The notes beneath the pieces were generated by a model. The model made no database searches and was not told the origin of the DNA. It saw nothing but the letters and a program-made list of their open reading frames with translations. The position numbers and the translations under genes were made by a program. From contig JAEZIT010000067.1 of the NCBI GenBank assembly GCA_023436495.1, forward strand, positions 1 to 10,038: a stretch of 10,038 nt of DNA, written 5' to 3'. The stretch comes from Acidobacteriota bacterium (GTDB taxonomy: Bacteria > Acidobacteriota > Blastocatellia > Pyrinomonadales > Pyrinomonadaceae). This document shows positions 6,765-10,038 of this stretch, one piece after another (positions within the stretch are counted from its first letter, which is position 1; each line of letters opens with the position of its first letter).

Positions 6765-6767
6765 TTT
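6740..6767. repeat. Inverted repeat in the lpxI leader
   Basis: AAAATGCA (6740-6747) pairs with TGCATTTT (6760-6767), and the stem extends two more pairs with one wobble around an 8-nt loop. On the - strand it starts within a TAAAAT motif (6768-6763), a possible -10 element, and ends 4 nt before the lpxI ATG. It could be an operator-like site or an RNA hairpin near the start codon. No T run follows on the - strand, so it is not a terminator in that direction. Confidence 0.4.
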
Positions 6768-6833
6768 AGTTCAATTCGGGAGTTTTAAGAAATTGGGTAG
6801 GCGGACGCGCTAAAAAACATGGACGCAGCCGTG

Positions 6834-7343
6834 TTAGTAATTGTAGGAATAGAGATTCAGCGTCTCGTTTCCGATCTCGGCAGGGCCGTTGAGTTTAAAG
6901 CCGAGTTTTGTGAGTAATTTGCCGGACGATTCGTTATCGGTGGTCGTGATCGCAAGGACGCGGTCGAATCCGAGCGTATCGCGGCCGTATTCCATGACCG
7001 CGGAGGCCGATTCGAAGGCATACCCCTTTCCTTCGAATTGCGGAAGAAGCGCAAAGCCGATGTCCGGAGCAGGAAGCGTGTCGCGGCGGACGAATCCGCA
7101 CATGCCTATGGGCGTCATGCCGGCGTCTTTTAACTCGATCATGTACAGGCCATACCCATGTTCGCGATAGCTCTGCCGATACTTGTTCTCAATAAATTCG
7201 CGTGCGCCGTCAAGGTCGCGAACGCCGCGGTCGCCAATATATTTGATGAACGACGGCTGGTTCAGCAGGCCGATCATGAACGCGGCATCATCGACGGTGA
7301 TCTCGCGGAGAATTAGGCGGTCGGTTTGCAATATTCTCGTCAT
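6834..7343 (-). CDS. GNAT family N-acetyltransferase (RimJ/RimL-like)
   Basis: A 169-residue acetyl-CoA-dependent N-acetyltransferase of the RimJ/RimL-like (Acetyltransf_3) type. The N-terminal TDRLILREITVDDA (7-20) is typical of this group. The acetyl-CoA pyrophosphate-binding motif QFEGKGYAFES lies at 102-112 (Q-x-x-G-x-G), and the later segment TTTDNESSGKLLTKLGFK (133-150) carries the conserved Asn-x-x-Ser and the LGF turn. The substrate cannot be told; relatives act on ribosomal-protein N-termini, antibiotics or small amines. ATG 7343 is chosen because it overlaps the TGA of the HNH gene as ATGA, indicating translational coupling. A longer reading from 7379 would run 36 bp back into that gene. 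The stop is 98 bp before lpxI. Confidence 0.92.
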   Translation of the reverse strand: MTRILQTDRLILREITVDDAAFMIGLLNQPSFIKYIGDRGVRDLDGAREFIENKYRQSYREHGYGLYMIELKDAGMTPIGMCGFVRRDTLPAPDIGFALLPQFEGKGYAFESASAVMEYGRDTLGFDRVLAITTTDNESSGKLLTKLGFKLNGPAEIGNETLNLYSYNY

Positions 7344-7921
7344 CGGCTGTTTATGATGCTCAATGCGGCATAATACCAAGTTTTCAAGTAGGGCATCTGC
7401 AGTAATGCGCTATTTCTCTCAACGTGCTGCAGAAACCAGTCCAGCATCCCGTCCCATTCCTTCATGTCTCCCGGCGGCAGCAGTTCCCATTGGAGCTGGT
7501 CCAGCGTCCAATTTGCCTTGATCCCGTTCGTTAACATTGAACAACAAACCCAGTTCTCCTCCGAATCAACACCGCCGCGGGAAACCGGGACGACATGGTC
7601 AATTGTCGGGAAAAGCTCCCAATATGCTAAATGCCCTTCGGACATTTTCCCATTTTTATGATAGGGCAATTCTGATGGCAAATAATGCGACAATATCCGC
7701 AGGGTCGGAGGGAACACCAAACGCGTACCACGATATCGATCAATGAATCCGTCGCGGACGAATATTCTTGTCATTGTTCGGGGAGTGTAACTTCTCCCGG
7801 TCTTGATCAACGGTGAAAATGGATATTCGTCGCGGATTATCCCCGCAGCCCCCTCAACGTCCCCCAAGGCAATGCGGCCGCACGCTTTTTGAATTGTGTA
7901 GCTGTAATCGTTCGGTTCCAA
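7340..7921 (-). CDS. HNH endonuclease, stand-alone
   Basis: A 193-residue protein with a complete HNH (beta-beta-alpha metal) nuclease motif: TIDHVVPVSRGG (106-117, catalytic His109), EENWV (Asn123), then Asn132 and Lys135 in TNGIKANW. Around it are conserved blocks I associate with a family of stand-alone HNH proteins: DEYPFSPL (31-38), FVRDGFIDRY (54-63), RLVFPPTLRILSHYLP (67-82), and a C-terminal GD-EWDG-WF block (151-163). No zinc-knuckle cysteine pairs are seen. The role is unknown; a phage-related, homing-like or defence nuclease are all possible. It starts at TTG 7921, supported by AAAGGA at 7933-7928 with a 6-nt gap; the conserved N-terminal block needs this start, because the next in-frame Met is residue 50. 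Its TGA overlaps the ATG of the acetyltransferase gene. Confidence 0.9.
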   Translation of the reverse strand: MEPNDYSYTIQKACGRIALGDVEGAAGIIRDEYPFSPLIKTGRSYTPRTMTRIFVRDGFIDRYRGTRLVFPPTLRILSHYLPSELPYHKNGKMSEGHLAYWELFPTIDHVVPVSRGGVDSEENWVCCSMLTNGIKANWTLDQLQWELLPPGDMKEWDGMLDWFLQHVERNSALLQMPYLKTWYYAALSIINSR

Positions 7922-7927
7922 GTCCGT

Positions 7928-7933
7928 TCCTTT
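7928..7933 (-). promoter_or_regulatory. Ribosome binding site for the TTG-initiated HNH gene
   Basis: On the - strand AAAGGA is followed by 6 nt and then TTG. It is the main evidence for choosing the non-ATG start of the HNH gene. Confidence 0.65.
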
Positions 7934-8016
7934 ACTCCGACAGCATTTTTCTAACTTAAATTTTGCTTGGAGTGATGAGAGCAGTATGCACTACGAGGCT
8001 AGAAGTTTAATCACTG

Positions 8017-8310
8017 TCAATTCAAACGCTCACTTATCCAATCCGGACCGCGGCGACAATCTATGACAGCGTCGATCAACACCTCGTTATTTTCAATCAA
8101 ATAATAGATCGCGTGGGGAAATGTCGTCGCCAACATTTGATAATAAGGCTCATGGTAAATCGGATGAATTCCCGCATTCGATTCGAGCTTTTCGATATCT
8201 GCGAGAAGCGACTTGAGAAAGATCATTCCCAAGCCGCCTTCTTGTTCATCGTAAAATTGATAACCGGCAGCGAGGTCTTCCTTTGCTCGGTCGAGAATGT
8301 GGACATTCAT
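8017..8310 (-). CDS. RelE/ParE-family toxin of a type II toxin-antitoxin pair
   Basis: A 97-residue protein with the RelE/ParE superfamily layout: two N-terminal helices (AKEDLAAGYQFYDEQEGGLG, 9-28; then FLKSLLADIEKL), then beta strands with GIHPIYHEPYYQML (47-60), FPHAIYYLIE (64-73) and the terminal motif AVIDCRRGPDWI (81-92). Such toxins cleave ribosome-bound mRNA (RelE) or poison DNA gyrase (ParE); the sequence looks ParE-like in its FYDEQ and CRRGPDWI segments, but the target cannot be settled. The ATG overlaps the antitoxin TGA as ATGA, so the two are translated together with the antitoxin first. No separate Shine-Dalgarno is seen, which fits coupling. It appears intact. Confidence 0.92.
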   Translation of the reverse strand: MNVHILDRAKEDLAAGYQFYDEQEGGLGMIFLKSLLADIEKLESNAGIHPIYHEPYYQMLATTFPHAIYYLIENNEVLIDAVIDCRRGPDWISERLN

Positions 8311-8531
8311 GAGAACCGATCAAGCAATTCTTTTTTTGTTTCGTCGAGCGAGGAGTAATGAGCTTCACCTTGCAACACTGCTTGTCGGCGTTCGTCCAGG
8401 ATTCGTTTGTGCCAGTTGATCGACGGCAAGCTTTGTGACCGAAGCATCATGTCTTCCCAGAGCGCCTCCATTAATTCTACCTTTTCTGCCCCGGACATTT
8501 TTTCGATCGAGCGCCGTAGTTCTGTATTCAT
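8307..8531 (-). CDS. Antitoxin, addiction-module component (TIGR02574/Unstab_antitox type)
   Basis: A 74-residue protein that should neutralise the RelE/ParE toxin encoded immediately downstream by direct binding. It has the pattern of the TIGR02574/PF09720 antitoxin family: an amphipathic N-terminal helix (IEKMSGAEKVELMEALWEDM, 9-28), then INWHKRILDERR (38-49) and QGEAHYSSLDETKKEL (54-69). The reading frame begins at ATG 8531. An extended -10 box sits so close upstream that the transcript may begin at this ATG; no Shine-Dalgarno is present. An alternative start at Met12 would remove part of the conserved first helix. The gene begins 37 bp after the lipA stop on the same strand. Confidence 0.88.
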   Translation of the reverse strand: MNTELRRSIEKMSGAEKVELMEALWEDMMLRSQSLPSINWHKRILDERRQAVLQGEAHYSSLDETKKELLDRFS

Positions 8532-8537
8532 ATGCGG

Positions 8538-8546
8538 ATTATATCA
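8538..8546 (-). promoter_or_regulatory. Extended -10 promoter of the toxin-antitoxin operon
   Basis: On the - strand the sequence reads TGATATAAT (8546-8538): a perfect TATAAT preceded by the TGn extension that can compensate for a poor -35. No good -35 hexamer is visible 16-18 nt upstream. The last T of the box is 6 nt from the antitoxin ATG, which predicts transcription starting at or next to the A of ATG. It occupies the 37-bp gap between lipA and the antitoxin gene. Antitoxin binding here, giving autoregulation, would be usual for such operons. Confidence 0.65.
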
Positions 8547-8568
8547 CGCCTTCAGACCGTTATTTTCA

Positions 8569-9480
8569 CTACTCAGCCTGCTCCCGTGCGTGATAGGAGC
8601 TCCGCGTCAGCGGTGATGATTCGACGTGTTTGAAGCCCATTGCTTCGCCGATCTTTTTCCATTCGGCGAATTCTTCGGGCGTGACGTAGCGTTCGACCGG
8701 CAGGCGTTTTTCGTAGGGCTGCAGGTATTGGCCGATCGTCATAATGTCGCAGGAAACCTTGCGAAGGTCCTTCATAAGTTCGACGACCTCTTCGAATTCC
8801 TCGCCGAGGCCTGCCATGATGCCGCTTTTGGTCAGCATCGAAGGGAATTGGGTATCGCGGTAATGTGCCGAGCGTTCGAGCAACTCGAGCGTCTGGTCGT
8901 ATTTGGCATCGGGACGCACGCGGCGGTAAAGGCGGGCGATCGTCTCGGTATTGTGATTAAGGACATCGGGGCGCGCGTTGAGGACGTTGTTCAGAGCGGC
9001 TTCGTCGCCGTTGAAATCGGGGATCAGGACCTCGACCTTACAATTCGGATTCAACTCGCGCACCTTCAGGATCGTCTCGGCCCAGTGCATCGAACCTCCG
9101 TCCGGCAGGTCGTCGCGGTTGACGGAAGTTATGACCGCATGGGCAAGATCGAGATGTTTCACGGCCTCGGCGACGTGTGTCGGTTCCATCGGATCGAGGT
9201 CCATCGGTTTGCCTTTGTTGACCGCGCAGAAACCGCAGTGTCGCGTACAGGTATCACCGCCGAGCATGAATGTTGCCGTTTTATCGGTCCAGCATTCGAA
9301 GATATTCGGACATTTCGCTTCCTGGCAGACGGTATGAAGATTCAGCCCTTCGATCAGGTTGAGGACCGCGTTCTGGTTTGACGGGTCGCCAAGCTTGATC
9401 CGCAGCCAATCGGGCTTTTTGATACGCTCGCGATTCTTGCGGTTGAGAAATTTCTGTACTAAAACCTTTTCCTCGATCAT
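8569..9480 (-). CDS. lipA: Lipoyl synthase LipA
   Basis: LipA is a radical-SAM enzyme with two 4Fe-4S clusters that inserts two sulfur atoms at C6 and C8 of octanoyl groups bound to lipoyl domains, producing the lipoyl cofactor of 2-oxoacid dehydrogenases and the glycine cleavage system. All signatures are present in the 303-residue protein: the auxiliary cluster C-x4-C-x5-C (Cys52, 57, 63), the radical-SAM CTRHCGFC (Cys78, 82, 85), ITSVNRDDLPDGG (117-129), HNTETI (175-180), TKSGIMAGLGE (218-228), and the C-terminal RSSYHA (293-298) that holds the Ser ligand of the auxiliary cluster. ATG 9480 gives the normal family length. It lies 58 bp downstream of the superoxide dismutase gene on the same strand, with a GC-rich hairpin in between and no Shine-Dalgarno. 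lipB is not in the window. Confidence 0.97.
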   Translation of the reverse strand: MIEEKVLVQKFLNRKNRERIKKPDWLRIKLGDPSNQNAVLNLIEGLNLHTVCQEAKCPNIFECWTDKTATFMLGGDTCTRHCGFCAVNKGKPMDLDPMEPTHVAEAVKHLDLAHAVITSVNRDDLPDGGSMHWAETILKVRELNPNCKVEVLIPDFNGDEAALNNVLNARPDVLNHNTETIARLYRRVRPDAKYDQTLELLERSAHYRDTQFPSMLTKSGIMAGLGEEFEEVVELMKDLRKVSCDIMTIGQYLQPYEKRLPVERYVTPEEFAEWKKIGEAMGFKHVESSPLTRSSYHAREQAE

Positions 9481-9492
9481 AAAACTATCGTG

Positions 9493-9521
9493 AAAGCCCG
9501 CGGATAATGCTTCGCGGGCTT
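9493..9521 (-). terminator. GC-rich hairpin between the superoxide dismutase gene and lipA
   Basis: A perfect 9-bp stem pairs AAGCCCGCG (9494-9502) with CGCGGGCTT (9513-9521) around a 10-nt loop. On the - strand it is followed by only three T, so it is a weak or partial terminator for the dismutase transcript. It ends 13 nt before the lipA ATG, where a ribosome site would normally lie, so it may also affect lipA translation or read-through. Confidence 0.5.
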
Positions 9522-9538
9522 CCGGTACCTTTCAAATG

Positions 9539-10038
9539 TTACGCTCTTGCGCTTCCGGCCGTCGTGAGCCTCTGGCTGACGACGTCCCAATTGATATTCG
9601 AGAAGAACGCCTCGATATACTTCGGACGATCGGCCGGAGCATAATCCTTGATGAATGCGTGTTCCCAGACGTCCATGATCAGGATCGGCGTGTAGCCGGC
9701 GACATTTCCGGTTTCGTGCAGATCGATCCAATGATTCGAGATCGCACCGGTGTTCAGGTCCTGATAGCATGCGGCCCAGCCGACGCCGCGCATTTTGCCC
9801 GTGGCGTTAAAGTCGGCCTTCCATACGTCATAACTGCCGAATGCTTCTTCAGCGGCCTTGACGAATGCGGAATCCTTGCCCGGGTCGCCCGTACCCTGTT
9901 TCATCATATTGCCGAAATAATATTCGTGCAGAACCATGCCGTTGTATTCGAATCCGAAGCGCCGCTTCATTTCCGAATAGGCCGCGGTCTTGGTGGGGTC
10001 GAGCTCGCCGGCGTTTTTTATTTTTGCGATGTTTTTGT
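9539..10038 (-). CDS. Superoxide dismutase, Fe/Mn family (N-terminus outside the window)
   Basis: Converts superoxide to oxygen and hydrogen peroxide with a single Fe or Mn ion. The reading frame is open to the right edge, so 165 C-terminal residues are visible and the start is missing; the ATG at 9970 is internal, since the preceding codons continue in frame (NIAKIKNAGELDPTKT) and belong to the helical hairpin domain. Three of the four metal ligands are visible: the His in VLHEYYFGN and the Asp and His in DVWEHAFIKDY, the family signature (D-x-W-E-H). The first ligand lies beyond the edge. LHEYYFGN differs from the LHNHIYFWN of classical enzymes, marking a divergent branch, so Fe versus Mn cannot be told. 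No signal sequence can be judged. lipA follows 58 bp downstream; an oxidative-stress defence gene next to an oxygen-sensitive Fe-S enzyme is a sensible pairing, but this is inference. Confidence 0.93.
   Translation of the reverse strand, partial: KNIAKIKNAGELDPTKTAAYSEMKRRFGFEYNGMVLHEYYFGNMMKQGTGDPGKDSAFVKAAEEAFGSYDVWKADFNATGKMRGVGWAACYQDLNTGAISNHWIDLHETGNVAGYTPILIMDVWEHAFIKDYAPADRPKYIEAFFSNINWDVVSQRLTTAGSARA

Noticed and set aside
5824..6769. Long + strand open frames (236 and 272 codons) opposite lpxI
   Set aside because: They mirror the codon bias of lpxI, which is a clear full-length family member; they have no recognisable motifs or ribosome sites.
6769..6833. Terminator after the acetyltransferase gene
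   Set aside because: A T run exists on the - strand, but the adjacent GGACGC copies are direct repeats, not inverted, so no stem forms.
8626..9381. 251-codon + strand open frame opposite lipA
   Set aside because: It is a shadow of lipA, which has all cluster-binding motifs on the other strand.

Overview
The window looks like a chromosomal segment of a Gram-negative soil-type bacterium, most plausibly an Acidobacteriota member (Blastocatellia-like). This is inferred from the gene repertoire and protein style: LpxI-type lipid A synthesis, an outer-membrane beta-barrel, an exported Arg/Asn-rich protein of a type I associate with that phylum, and a divergent Fe/Mn superoxide dismutase. No 16S rRNA or other marker is present to prove it. 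No tRNA, rRNA, CRISPR array or insertion sequence was seen.

Left half (about 1-4170, all + strand): a rho-independent terminator of an upstream gene; a textbook sigma-54 (-24/-12) promoter with a possible upstream dyad, driving an exported Arg/Asn/Asp/Tyr-rich protein of unknown function; rsmI (16S rRNA C1402 2'-O-methyltransferase); a 442-residue exported acidic protein with an alanine-rich tract built on a 21-bp tandem duplication; and an eight-strand-type outer-membrane beta-barrel whose leader holds a strong terminator-like hairpin. Most of these genes are single units bounded by good intrinsic terminators.

Right half (about 4240-10038, all - strand; described in transcription order from the right end): the C-terminal part of an Fe/Mn superoxide dismutase, cut by the window edge; lipA (lipoyl synthase); a type II toxin-antitoxin pair (Unstab_antitox-type antitoxin plus RelE/ParE toxin) with an extended -10 promoter placed so that the antitoxin mRNA may be leaderless; an HNH endonuclease starting at TTG and coupled by an ATGA overlap to a GNAT acetyltransferase; lpxI (UDP-2,3-diacylglucosamine pyrophosphatase); and an exported M28 zinc aminopeptidase with a PA-type insert. 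A bidirectional terminator separates the convergent peptidase and beta-barrel genes.

Functionally the window mixes housekeeping genes (ribosome methylation, lipid A, lipoate, oxidative-stress defence), envelope or secreted proteins, and a small accessory block (toxin-antitoxin, HNH, GNAT; about 6834-8531) between lipA and lpxI. The best second-look items are regulatory: the sigma-54 promoter, the apparently leaderless antitoxin, and the hairpin in the beta-barrel leader. Among genes, the HNH-GNAT pair is the most interesting. I did not see a clearly new multi-gene system.
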